A stretch of 7,512 bases of DNA from Paracoccaceae bacterium (GTDB taxonomy: Bacteria > Pseudomonadota > Alphaproteobacteria > Rhodobacterales > Rhodobacteraceae): contig JAFIEC010000371.1 of assembly GCA_020832725.1 (NCBI GenBank), forward strand, positions 1-7,512, read 5' to 3'. The notes under the pieces are model-generated. The model saw only the letters and a program-made list of their open reading frames with translations, was not told the origin of the DNA and did not search any database. This document shows positions 1 through 6,219 of this stretch, piece after piece. The position numbers and the translations under genes were made by a program. Each line of letters opens with the position of its first letter. Position 1 is the stretch's first letter.

Positions 1-631
1 CGTGGGCGAGATCCTCCGGTTTCCGCTGGATGCGCAAGGGCGCGGCAATGCCGGAACACGTGCCGCGCGGGTGCGCGAGGTTCTCGATCTGGTGAACCTG
101 CCCGTGCATCTGCAGCATTCATATCCCAACCAGCTCTCGGGTGGGCAGGCACAGCGTGTGGCTATCGCACGGGCGCTGGCGCTCGATCCGCGGGCCCTGG
201 TCTGTGACGAGCCGACATCCGCGCTGGACGTATCGGTGCAGGCGCATATCCTCAACCTGCTGCTCGACCTTCGCGATCGCACGGGGGTGGCGATCGTGAT
301 GATCAGCCACGACATGGCCGTCGTCGAGACGCTCGCCGACCGGGTATCGGTGATGTACCTCGGACGCATCGTCGAAGAGGGGCCGGCATCCCGCATCTTC
401 GCGCAGCCACGCCATCCCTACACGCGGGGTCTGTTTTCCTCGGTGATGGCGCCCGATGCGGATGCAGGACTTCCAGAACCCGCCTTTCATGGTCTTGCGC
501 CCAATCCGGTCGACGTGCCGTCAGGCTGCGCGTTTCACCCCCGTTGCGGTTTGGCCGGGAAAATCTGCAGCGAGGACCGTCCCGAACTGAACCACAAGGA
601 AGAGCACAGGGCGGCCTGCCACTTTGCCTGA
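1..631 (+). CDS. Oligopeptide/dipeptide ABC transporter ATP-binding protein, 3' part (5' end outside window)
   Basis: This is the C-terminal ~209 residues of a peptide-type (Dpp/Opp) ABC ATPase; the frame is open from the window's left edge with codons starting at base 2, and the gene ends with TGA at 629-631. Counting from base 2, the ABC signature LSGGQ is at residues 45-49, Walker B with catalytic Glu (LVCDEP) at 66-71, the D-loop (SALD) just after, and the switch His (ISHD) at 103. Walker A lies upstream of the window. The C-terminus is the oligopeptide-transporter extension: the HPYT motif at 138-141 and a cysteine cluster (C176, C182, C189, C206) typical of DppD/DppF/OppD/OppF proteins, some of which bind an iron-sulfur cluster there. 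The protein would energise uptake of peptides or similar solutes at the inner membrane, with permease and binding-protein partners expected upstream. Substrate cannot be told. The GTG at base 2 is internal and is not the start. Confidence 0.95.
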   Translation, partial: VGEILRFPLDAQGRGNAGTRAARVREVLDLVNLPVHLQHSYPNQLSGGQAQRVAIARALALDPRALVCDEPTSALDVSVQAHILNLLLDLRDRTGVAIVMISHDMAVVETLADRVSVMYLGRIVEEGPASRIFAQPRHPYTRGLFSSVMAPDADAGLPEPAFHGLAPNPVDVPSGCAFHPRCGLAGKICSEDRPELNHKEEHRAACHFA

Positions 632-693
632 CCGGCAACGACCCGATTTGCGATCGCGGCCACCATCACGAATGCTGCGCCAATGGGGGACAT

Positions 694-709
694 GAGGGGA
701 CCACCCCTC
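694..709. terminator. Small GC-rich hairpin between convergent genes
   Basis: GAGGGG and CCCCTC form a perfect 6-bp stem around the 4-base loop ACCA, 62 bases after the ABC ATPase stop and in the gap where it converges on the P-type ATPase gene. No T-run follows on either strand, so it is at best a weak or Rho-assisted terminator. Confidence 0.3.
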
Positions 710-725
710 CGCGACGCCCTTGCCC

Positions 726-759
726 GGGGGCGGCACACGTCCTTGTGGCAGCCGCCCCC
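726..759. terminator. Long GC-rich hairpin between convergent genes, possible bidirectional terminator
   Basis: GGGGGCGGC (726-734) and GCCGCCCCC (751-759) form a perfect 9-bp stem with a 16-base loop; ACA (735-737) and TGT (744-746) inside could add a short inner helix. It sits between the stop of the ABC ATPase (631) and the stop of the leftward P-type ATPase (846), where a shared terminator would be expected. There is no poly-T tail on either strand, so intrinsic termination is not assured. The rest of 632-845 shows no gene I can support. Confidence 0.4.
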
Positions 760-845
760 TGCCCTCGATGGACATGAACGGCGGGATGTCCGCAGTGTTG
801 TGCGCCCCGGTTTCCTCGATCCCCGCGCAGGATTTCGGGGCATGG

Positions 846-3632
846 TCAGCGGCCTCGACCCCGTCCGGGCTCTGGGGATCGCGCGTCTTCTGCCCCCGGG
901 GCCACGGAGGCAAAGGGAAAGTTGCCCCGCCGGTGCAGCACCTTCTCGCCCTCAACCAGAACAAACACCACGATGCCGACAAGAATGCACAGCCCCCAGC
1001 CCCGGGCATCAAGCGGCACGGTGCTGAACAGCGTGTTCATGAAGGGGGCGTAGGTCAGCAGCAGTTGCAGGAAGATGATCGCGGCAATGGCGATCAGAAC
1101 GACCCTGTTCCCTGTCAGCCCCGACAGCGTCCAGGCCGGGGCGCTGAACGAGCGGGTGTTGAGCAGATAGAACACCTGCCCCATCACCAGCGCATTCACC
1201 GCCAGCGTCCGGGCCAGTTCGACCGGCGTATCCGGGTCCTGTTGCTCCAGGTAGAACAGAAGCCCTGCCCCGCTCAGCAAAAGCATGCCGACGAAGGCCG
1301 TGCGCCACAACACAAAGGCGGTCAACAGCGCCTCGTCCGGCGGGCGTGGCGCGCGGGTCATCAGGTCGCCCTCGGCCTTCTCCCAGGCGAAGGCGATGCC
1401 CAGGGTGACCGCCGTGACCATATTGATCCAGAGGATCTGCACCGGCGTCACCGGCAGCACGAAGCCCAGCAGGATCGCAAGAACAATGATGAACGCCTGC
1501 GCGAAGTTCGTCGGCAGCAGGAACAGGATGGACTTGCGAAGGTTGTCGTAGACGACGCGGCCCTCTTCGACCGCGCGCTCGATCGAGGCAAAGTTGTCAT
1601 CGGCCAGCACCATGGCAGAAGCCTCGCGCGCGACCTCGGTGCCTTCCTGTCCCATGGCGATCCCGATATCCGCGCGCTTGAGGGCCGGTGCGTCGTTCAC
1701 GCCGTCCCCCGTCATGGCAACGATCTGACCCCTGGACTGCAGCGCCGTCACAAGCCGCAACTTGTGCTCGGGGCTGGCCCGGGCAAAGACATTCACGTCG
1801 GCGATCCTGTCGGGCAGGTCGTCGTCGGAGATCGCCTCGACCTCGCGCCCGGTCAGCACCTCGTTGCTGCTCCTGATCCCAAGGGTCGCCGCCACCGAGG
1901 CGGCGGTCCTGGCGTGATCCCCGGTGATCATCTTCACACCGATGCCGGCCTCATGACAGATGCCGACGGACTCGATGGCCTCCTCGCGCGCCGGGTCGAT
2001 CAGGCCGAAAAGCCCCTGAAAGATCAGGTCATGCTCGGCCTCGTCCTCGGCAAGTTCCGACACCTCGCCGACATCCTTGCGGGCAACGGCCAGCAGCCGC
2101 TGGCCGCGTTCGGCGATCTCGTCGGCCCAGACCAGCCATTGATCAGCGTCCAGCTCGCGGGTCTGGTCGCCGTGTTGTTCGGTGCCGCACATCTCCAGCA
2201 AGCGTTCGGGGGCACCCTTGACAAAGATGACGCAATTGCCTGCGTCATCCTCATGCAGCGTCGCCATGTAGCGCCGTTCCGATGCGAAGGGGATTGCGTC
2301 CTTCCGGGGGCGATTGGCGGCCTCGGCCTCTTGGTCAAACTCTGCCTTTCGGGCCAGTGCAATCAGCGCCGCCTCCATCGGGTCACCTTCGGGGCGCCAC
2401 TCGCCATCCTTTCTGGTCAGCGTGGCGTCGTTGCACAGCAGGCCGATGCGCAGCATCTCGCGCAGGTCGGCATGCTCGGAAATATCCACCTTGTCGCCCT
2501 CGACGGTGAAGCCGCCTTCGGGCGCGTAGCCGACGCCTTCGACCTCCACCTCCGACGCTGCGCTGCGCAGGGTCTTCACCGTCATTTCGTTGCGGGTCAG
2601 CGTGCCGGTCTTGTCGGCGCAGATCATGGTGACCGCGCCCAGTGTCTCCACCGCCGGCAGTTTGCGGATGATCGCATTGCGGCGTGCCATCCGCTCGACA
2701 CCGATGGCCAGCGTCACCGTCATCACGGCAGGCAGGCCCTCGGGAATGGCGGCAACGGCAATCGAGACGGCGGCAAGGAACATCTCGCTCCAGTCCCGCC
2801 CCCAGACGAAGACGCCGATCAACAGGACGATGACGGACAGCGCCAGGATCGCGATGCTGAGCGTTCGGGTGAAACTGTCCAGCTTGCGCATCAGGGGCGT
2901 GCGCAGGCTTTCCACCTCGGACAGCATGGTGCTGATCTGGCCGATTTCCGTCTCGTCGCCGATGCGGACGACCACGCCGGTGCCCTGACCGGCGGTGACC
3001 ACCGTACCCGAATGAACCAGGCTGGCACGGTCGCCGATGTCCGCGTCCTCGGCGACCGGATCGGCCGATTTTTCGACAGCGGTCGATTCTCCGGTCAGCG
3101 CCGCTTCCTGCGTCTGCAGGTTCCTCGCCCGCAGAAGCCGAAGGTCGGCAGGCACGCTGTCGCCGGCCTCCAGATGCACGATGTCGCCCGGCACCAGCTC
3201 TTCGGCCGGCAGCGTGCGCTTCTTGCCGTCCCGGGTCACGCGCGCATCATGCGAGAGAATTTTCTGAACGCTTTCAAGGGCACGCTCGGCGCGGCCCTCC
3301 TGAACGAAGCCGATAACGCCGATGATCAGTACCACCGAAAAGATCACGCCGCTGTCGAGATATTCCCCCAGCAACCCCGTCACGAGGCCCGCGAACAGCA
3401 GCAGGTAGAGGAACAGGTTGTTGAACTGGCCGAGGAAACGACGCAGCACGGATTGGCGCGTGCCCTTTTGCAGGCGGTTCGCCCCGAAAGTTTCACGGCG
3501 CGTCGTGACAGCCTTGTCGTGCAGGCCGTGCTCGGGGTCGACATCCAGTGTTGCCGTCGCGTCGTCCGACGACAGCGCATGCCACGCCGTCTTTCCGGGA
3601 TCGTCTCTGGACAGCTGGTCATCCTTGCCCAT
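846..3632 (-). CDS. P2-type (HAD superfamily) cation-transporting P-type ATPase
   Basis: A complete 928-aa inner-membrane cation pump using ATP through an aspartyl-phosphate. Order of domains: N-terminal cation-ATPase domain (~15-60), first membrane pair (~73-110), actuator domain with TGES at 180-183, membrane pair with PEGLP at 297-301, phosphorylation motif DKTGTLT starting at D340, nucleotide-binding KGAPE at 472-476, TGD at 570-572, hinge GDGVND at 642-647, and a C-terminal six-helix region from ~700 to 895. This is the P2 layout (SERCA/PMR1/Na-K like), with no heavy-metal-binding N-terminal domain. By alignment to SERCA, N709, N737 and T740 match N768, N796 and T799, but E771 is Q712 and D800 is A741, so the ion is uncertain; mycobacterial CtpF-like pumps are the nearest class I recall. 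ATG at 3632 is chosen because GGAGGA lies 10 bases upstream; an open-frame extension to a GTG at 3779 runs through a strong hairpin and adds nothing family-like. Third gene of a leftward series after the phasin-like protein and dodecin. Confidence 0.93.
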   Translation of the reverse strand: MGKDDQLSRDDPGKTAWHALSSDDATATLDVDPEHGLHDKAVTTRRETFGANRLQKGTRQSVLRRFLGQFNNLFLYLLLFAGLVTGLLGEYLDSGVIFSVVLIIGVIGFVQEGRAERALESVQKILSHDARVTRDGKKRTLPAEELVPGDIVHLEAGDSVPADLRLLRARNLQTQEAALTGESTAVEKSADPVAEDADIGDRASLVHSGTVVTAGQGTGVVVRIGDETEIGQISTMLSEVESLRTPLMRKLDSFTRTLSIAILALSVIVLLIGVFVWGRDWSEMFLAAVSIAVAAIPEGLPAVMTVTLAIGVERMARRNAIIRKLPAVETLGAVTMICADKTGTLTRNEMTVKTLRSAASEVEVEGVGYAPEGGFTVEGDKVDISEHADLREMLRIGLLCNDATLTRKDGEWRPEGDPMEAALIALARKAEFDQEAEAANRPRKDAIPFASERRYMATLHEDDAGNCVIFVKGAPERLLEMCGTEQHGDQTRELDADQWLVWADEIAERGQRLLAVARKDVGEVSELAEDEAEHDLIFQGLFGLIDPAREEAIESVGICHEAGIGVKMITGDHARTAASVAATLGIRSSNEVLTGREVEAISDDDLPDRIADVNVFARASPEHKLRLVTALQSRGQIVAMTGDGVNDAPALKRADIGIAMGQEGTEVAREASAMVLADDNFASIERAVEEGRVVYDNLRKSILFLLPTNFAQAFIIVLAILLGFVLPVTPVQILWINMVTAVTLGIAFAWEKAEGDLMTRAPRPPDEALLTAFVLWRTAFVGMLLLSGAGLLFYLEQQDPDTPVELARTLAVNALVMGQVFYLLNTRSFSAPAWTLSGLTGNRVVLIAIAAIIFLQLLLTYAPFMNTLFSTVPLDARGWGLCILVGIVVFVLVEGEKVLHRRGNFPFASVAPGAEDARSPEPGRGRGR

Positions 3633-3677
3633 GCGTCTCGCTTCCTCCGCCTCATGGCAGGCTGATCCTGCCTGCAA

Positions 3678-3705
3678 AGGCCGGGGCATCGCCATGCCCC
3701 GGCCT
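3678..3705 (-). terminator. 12-bp perfect hairpin between dodecin and the P-type ATPase gene
   Basis: AGGCCGGGGCAT and ATGCCCCGGCCT pair perfectly over 12 bp around a 4-base loop (CGCC on the plus strand). On the minus strand the stem is followed by TT and then GCAGG, so the T-run is short. It lies 104 bases after the dodecin stop and 45 bases before the ATPase start, so it may end the dodecin transcript or partly reduce read-through into the ATPase gene. The full gap 3633-3809 has no other feature I can support; I found no convincing -35/-10 pair for an ATPase-only promoter. Confidence 0.6.
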
Positions 3706-3809
3706 GTTCGTACAGGGTCACCTTGGGGATTGCCGCATTGGCAGGCCTCAAGCTTCCGGCACCGGTTCGCGGCGATCACGGCAGCCAGCGGCGCGGTCGG
3801 TCATCCGCC

Positions 3810-4025
3810 TTACCCGGCGTCCTGACCGTCCAGCAGGAAACTGATCTTCGCATTCACCCGGTAGCTTGTGATCCTTCCATCCTCGACTGCGGCGTTCATC
3901 TCCTTGAGATAGATGGATTTGACGTTCCGAACCGACTTCGCGGCCTGCGTGACCGCGTTCTGTGCAGCGTCCTCGAAGCTCTTTTCGGACTCGGCGAGGA
4001 CTTCGATCACCTTGAGCATGGACAT
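3810..4025 (-). CDS. Dodecin family protein lacking the flavin-stacking Trp
   Basis: A complete 71-aa protein ending in TAA. The pattern KVIEVLAES (5-13), an amphipathic helix with SFEDAAQNAV (16-25), then a strand-rich half ending RVNAKISFLLDG (56-67) is that of dodecins, small dodecameric shells of about 65-75 aa that bind flavins or other small ligands in the cytosol. In flavin dodecins a Trp in a DWFEV-type segment stacks on the isoalloxazine ring; my alignment by eye puts Ser37 there (segment KSIYL, 36-40), and the protein has no Trp at all. It looks closer to the Trp-less 'calcium dodecin' of M. tuberculosis (Rv0379). Start: AAGGAG lies 7 bases before the ATG at 4025, with alternatives at 4028 and 4019; the longer open frame to 4199 has no family resemblance. 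It sits 170 bases downstream of the phasin-like gene and upstream of the P-type ATPase gene, all on the minus strand. Confidence 0.9.
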   Translation of the reverse strand: MSMLKVIEVLAESEKSFEDAAQNAVTQAAKSVRNVKSIYLKEMNAAVEDGRITSYRVNAKISFLLDGQDAG

Positions 4026-4116
4026 CATGGTTCTCCTTCTGTTTGCATCTTCACTGCGGGATGCAGCCAATGCGCCTGACCTTCGCGAGCATGCTGCGAC
4101 GCCATCAGGAGGTGGA

Positions 4117-4136
4117 TGCCGGCGGCCTCGCCGGCA
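4117..4136 (-). terminator. Hairpin between phasin-like gene and dodecin
   Basis: TGCCGGC and GCCGGCA form a perfect 7-bp stem with a 6-base loop, about 60 bases after the phasin-like stop codon and 91 bases before the dodecin start. No T-run follows on the minus strand. It may be a weak terminator or a transcript-processing/stabilising stem between the two genes. The gap 4026-4195 otherwise holds only the dodecin ribosome-binding site; a possible dodecin promoter there was too weak to call. Confidence 0.3.
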
Positions 4137-4195
4137 CTCCCGGGTCACGAATATGCCGACGCTTCGGCCCCGAGGCGCGCAGGATCCGGGTGCCG

Positions 4196-4699
4196 TCATC
4201 CCGGCGAAGCCTGGGCCGCCGACCTGGATCTTGACGAAGACCGGCTGTTCGCGCGCCCGGCGTCATCCTGCGCTGTCTCGGATGTCGCCCGGCTGCCCGC
4301 TTTGGCGGTGTCGCCCGGGTCCGCATCAGAAGACGACGCCTCGACCTGCGTCGTCGCCATCGCATCGGCACAGCGCATGCAAAGCGCGGTCCATTCCTGC
4401 AGGTCTTCTCTCATGCGCTCCCACGACCCGCGTTGCCAATCGGTGACGGCCTTCAGGGCTGCTGCAGGGTCGCTCCTGTCGGCCGAGTTCATCTGGCTCA
4501 GCGCCTCGGCAGCGCTTCTCGTCGCCTCCTGGCGGCGTTCCAGCCAGTGCCGGGCAAAGCTTTCGACATCCCTGAGCATCTGGTCACGCGCCTTGAAGAA
4601 CTGTTCGAACTGGGGGCCCGATACCCCATTCAGCGCGAAAAGCGCCTGTGTCTGGCGCGCCAGATCGGTGGTGTCCGCCTGCGCCTGATCCTTTGTCAT
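4196..4699 (-). CDS. Phasin-like protein (putative PHA granule-associated)
   Basis: A complete 167-aa protein ending in TGA. Residues ~20-118 are predicted largely helical and amphipathic, with widely spaced aromatics (FEQFFKARD 31-39, FARHWLERRQEA 48-59, DWQRGSWERMREDLQEW 87-103), which resembles the phasin family that coats polyhydroxyalkanoate granules. Residues ~121-167 are a low-complexity Ser/Ala/Asp/Arg tail with an SRSSSRSRS run (152-160). No signal peptide or membrane helix is visible. The PHA synthase at the right edge of the window supports a storage-granule role, but the phasin call rests on pattern resemblance rather than a catalytic motif. ATG at 4699 is chosen because GGGAG lies 7 bases upstream; an extension to 4771 would run through the predicted promoter. 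An Fnr-like box with a matching -10 stands just upstream, so this is probably the first gene of the leftward group. Confidence 0.65.
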   Translation of the reverse strand: MTKDQAQADTTDLARQTQALFALNGVSGPQFEQFFKARDQMLRDVESFARHWLERRQEATRSAAEALSQMNSADRSDPAAALKAVTDWQRGSWERMREDLQEWTALCMRCADAMATTQVEASSSDADPGDTAKAGSRATSETAQDDAGRANSRSSSRSRSAAQASPG

Positions 4700-4742
4700 T
4701 TGCCCACTCCCACAGCTGATTACTCGCTCGAATCGCGCGTCG

Positions 4743-4784
4743 ATTGAACCGTGACAAGGCGGCATCGGCATTAACCCGCGTCAA
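4743..4784 (-). promoter_or_regulatory. Fnr/NNR-like class II promoter of the phasin-like gene
   Basis: On the minus strand the palindrome TTGACGCGGGTTAA (4784-4771) is followed after 22 bases by TTCAAT (4748-4743), a 4-of-6 match to the -10 consensus. This predicts transcription from about G4736 with the box centred at -41.5, the class II position for Fnr/Crp activators, and a leader of about 37 bases carrying the GGGAG ribosome-binding site. The half-sites TTGAC/GTTAA resemble the Fnr consensus TTGAT-N4-ATCAA and, as I recall it, the Paracoccus NNR site with TTAAC/GTCAA halves. The same arrangement recurs at 6220-6261. Confidence 0.65.
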
Positions 4785-4809
4785 ACGGCCGGCATGCGGG
4801 ACCGTCCCC

Positions 4810-4837
4810 TTGAGACTTGCACTCCGCGTGATACACT
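4810..4837 (+). promoter_or_regulatory. Possible sigma-70-type promoter for the Crp/Fnr gene
   Basis: TTGAGA (4810-4815) and TACACT (4832-4837) are 16 bases apart and would start transcription near 4844, giving a leader of about 138 bases. The Fnr-like box at 4771-4784 would then be centred near -66, not a standard activator register. A second candidate nearer the gene is TTGGGA (4929-4934) with TTGAAT (4951-4956), also 16 bases apart, leaving a leader of about 20 bases. The sequence does not decide between them. Confidence 0.35.
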
Positions 4838-4981
4838 CGTCACAGTAACCGAAGTGGTGCCGGAAACCCGAGCTGGTGCCTCAACGTTTCGTGAATTGCG
4901 CCCGGCATTCGGATCGGGCAAGGCTGAATTGGGAGAATCCCTGCAACTTATTGAATAAAAGGAGTTAGTTGGAGGTTTCTG

Positions 4982-5668
4982 ATGCTGCAGACCAATTTTT
5001 GCATCGAACAGCTTATTGACCGCGAGAAGCGTGCTGTGGCGAAGGGCACGATCCTGAAATGCGAGACCGATGACGCCCCGGTGCGGTATCTTGTCTCAGA
5101 GGGCTGGCTGGCGGAATCCAAGTTGCTGCCAGACGGGGAACAGCAGATCGTTGACTTCATCCTTCCCTGCGAGACATGCGATCCGATCTCTGCAGACGAA
5201 AAGACAAGCTCCGTGCAGGTCGAGGCCCTGTGCGACGCGGTGGTGACCGAGATTGACGTGGCCGCCTGGGATCGGCTGCTGCAAGACCATCCCGATCTTC
5301 AGCGCGTCGAAAGGCTCAAGCAGGTAGCAGCCCATAGCCGACAATCCGAACGTTTGCTGCGCCTCGGCAAGTCCAGCGCCGAGACGCGGATTGCCTATGC
5401 GCTGATCGAACTGTGCATGCGGCTGACAGCCATCCACGCCACGAAGGACGGCGCGTTCCACGTGCCGCTGGGCCAGAAACAGCTGGGTGATTTCACGGGG
5501 CTGTCATCCGTCCATGTCTGCCGGACGCTGCGGCGGATGAACCGGATGGGCCTGATCACGACGCATGAACAGATGGATATCGTCATTCATGACGTCTTTG
5601 CACTGGCCGAGCTTGCGAAAGTGGATCTCGGCACGCTGCGCAGGGAGATCATTCCCGGCGCCGCGTGA
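4982..5668 (+). CDS. Crp/Fnr family transcriptional regulator
   Basis: A complete 228-aa cytosolic DNA-binding protein. Residues ~20-110 form the cNMP-type beta-roll (YLVSEGWLAESKLLPDGEQQ, 36-55), a long dimerisation helix follows (~108-150), and the C-terminal winged helix-turn-helix is at ~160-205 with the core GQKQLGDFTGLSSVHVCRTL (164-183). The cAMP phosphate-binding cassette is absent, so it is of Fnr type rather than cAMP-responsive. The N-terminal four-cysteine pattern of oxygen-sensing Fnr is also absent (only C7 and C27 there), but LPCETC places a CXXC (C63, C66) where family members usually read LPGD. In the recognition helix the Fnr/Crp glutamate (E209 in Fnr) aligns with V177 and Fnr S212 with C180, while R181 is kept. 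Start: GGAGG at 4971-4975 lies 6 bases before the ATG. It is divergent from the phasin-like gene and convergent with the CBS gene (23 bases between stops). Effector and targets are unknown. Confidence 0.92.
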   Translation: MLQTNFCIEQLIDREKRAVAKGTILKCETDDAPVRYLVSEGWLAESKLLPDGEQQIVDFILPCETCDPISADEKTSSVQVEALCDAVVTEIDVAAWDRLLQDHPDLQRVERLKQVAAHSRQSERLLRLGKSSAETRIAYALIELCMRLTAIHATKDGAFHVPLGQKQLGDFTGLSSVHVCRTLRRMNRMGLITTHEQMDIVIHDVFALAELAKVDLGTLRREIIPGAA

Positions 5669-5673
5669 CAGAC

Positions 5674-5703
5674 GCATCATCCGTGCGCGCATCATCCGCG
5701 CGC
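5674..5703. repeat. 15-bp tandem direct repeat at the convergent junction
   Basis: GCATCATCCGTGCGC (5674-5688) is followed directly by GCATCATCCGCGCGC (5689-5703), two copies differing at one base. The second copy contains the CBS gene stop codon (5692-5694) and its last three codons; the first copy lies in the 23-base gap after the regulator stop. TGCGCG (5684-5689) and CGCGCA (5699-5704) could also pair as a 6-bp stem with a 9-base loop. Probably a replication-slippage duplication; a terminator role is possible but lacks a T-run. Confidence 0.8.
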
Positions 5704-6132
5704 ATCGCCGGCACGCGCTTCGCTGATCTCGCCCAGAACCTGCCCGGCCAGTTCCTCGGATACATGTTCGGCAATGTCTCCAACCGACAATATGCCCACC
5801 GGCGTGCCCGAACGATCGACAACCAGCAGACGGCGCACCTGCTGCTCGCCCATCAGCGCGGCGGCCTCGGTCACTTGCTGGTCATCGAAACAGGTGATCA
5901 CGTCGGGTGACATGATCTCACCCACCGTTGTCTCCATGCCGGGCGCAAATCCCGGGCTGGCGATGACGCGCATCACAAGATCGCGATCGGTCACGATACC
6001 GACCGTCCGGTTCTCATGGAAGACGGGTAAGGCGCCCACATGATGATCCCGCATCTGCTGGGCCGCAGCGCGAATAGTGGTTGCATGCGTCGCACTTATC
6101 ACCGGCGACGACATCACCTTACCGATCAGCAT
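5692..6132 (-). CDS. Two-CBS-domain protein, Hrp1-like
   Basis: A complete 146-aa protein made of a tandem CBS (Bateman) pair: CBS1 ~5-57 containing GALPV (33-37) and GIVTDRD (45-51), CBS2 ~72-125 containing EQQVRRLLVVD (96-106) and GILSVGDIAEH (113-123). CBS pairs bind adenosyl ligands such as AMP, ATP or SAM; here there is no fused enzyme or channel, so it is a stand-alone sensor or stress protein in the cytosol. The spacing and residues (MRDHHVGALP, TDRD, QVRR, DIAEH) strongly resemble mycobacterial hypoxic response protein 1 (Rv2626c). Start: ATG at 6132 is preceded by GAGAAG, a modest ribosome-binding site; a GTG at 6180 in the same frame would add 16 charged residues and cannot be excluded. 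It is divergent from the 71-aa gene, sharing the region with the Fnr-like box at 6220-6233, although no well-placed leftward -10 was found. Confidence 0.9.
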   Translation of the reverse strand: MLIGKVMSSPVISATHATTIRAAAQQMRDHHVGALPVFHENRTVGIVTDRDLVMRVIASPGFAPGMETTVGEIMSPDVITCFDDQQVTEAAALMGEQQVRRLLVVDRSGTPVGILSVGDIAEHVSEELAGQVLGEISEARAGDARG

Positions 6133-6219
6133 CTTCTTCTCATTGCTTTCGATCTTTTCCTCGGCGCGCCCGAGCGGCACGCTCGGCGCATACCTTTCAC
6201 GGAACCGGAGCAGATCGCA

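Noticed and set aside
2220..2233. TTGACAAAGATGAC as another Fnr-like box
   Set aside because: Only one half-site matches well and it lies deep within the ATPase coding sequence, not near a start.
720..3665. A 981-codon open frame on the plus strand exactly opposite the P-type ATPase gene
   Set aside because: Its translation is His/Gln/Arg/Asp-rich without family motifs and mirrors the ATPase codons; long antisense frames are common in high-GC genes. The minus strand carries every P-type ATPase motif in order.
3633..3779. N-terminal extension of the P-type ATPase to a GTG at 3779
   Set aside because: It crosses the 12-bp hairpin, encodes Cys/Arg-rich sequence unlike the family, and the ATG at 3632 has a strong GGAGGA ribosome-binding site.
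4026..4199. Long-start version of the dodecin gene (129 aa)
   Set aside because: Dodecins are about 65-75 aa; the extra residues are Arg/Pro-rich with no resemblance, and AAGGAG sits just before the ATG at 4025/4028.
3913..4688. Plus-strand open frames opposite dodecin and the phasin-like gene
   Set aside because: No ribosome-binding sites and no recognisable protein features; they are antisense shadows of the minus-strand genes.
4855..4880. TGGTGCC direct repeat (4855-4861 and 4874-4880) upstream of the Crp/Fnr gene
   Set aside because: Seven bases repeated twice in a GC-rich region is expected by chance, and it matches no known operator.
5096..5461. Minus-strand open frame inside the Crp/Fnr gene
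   Set aside because: Overlaps a clearly recognisable regulator on the plus strand and has no family-like sequence.
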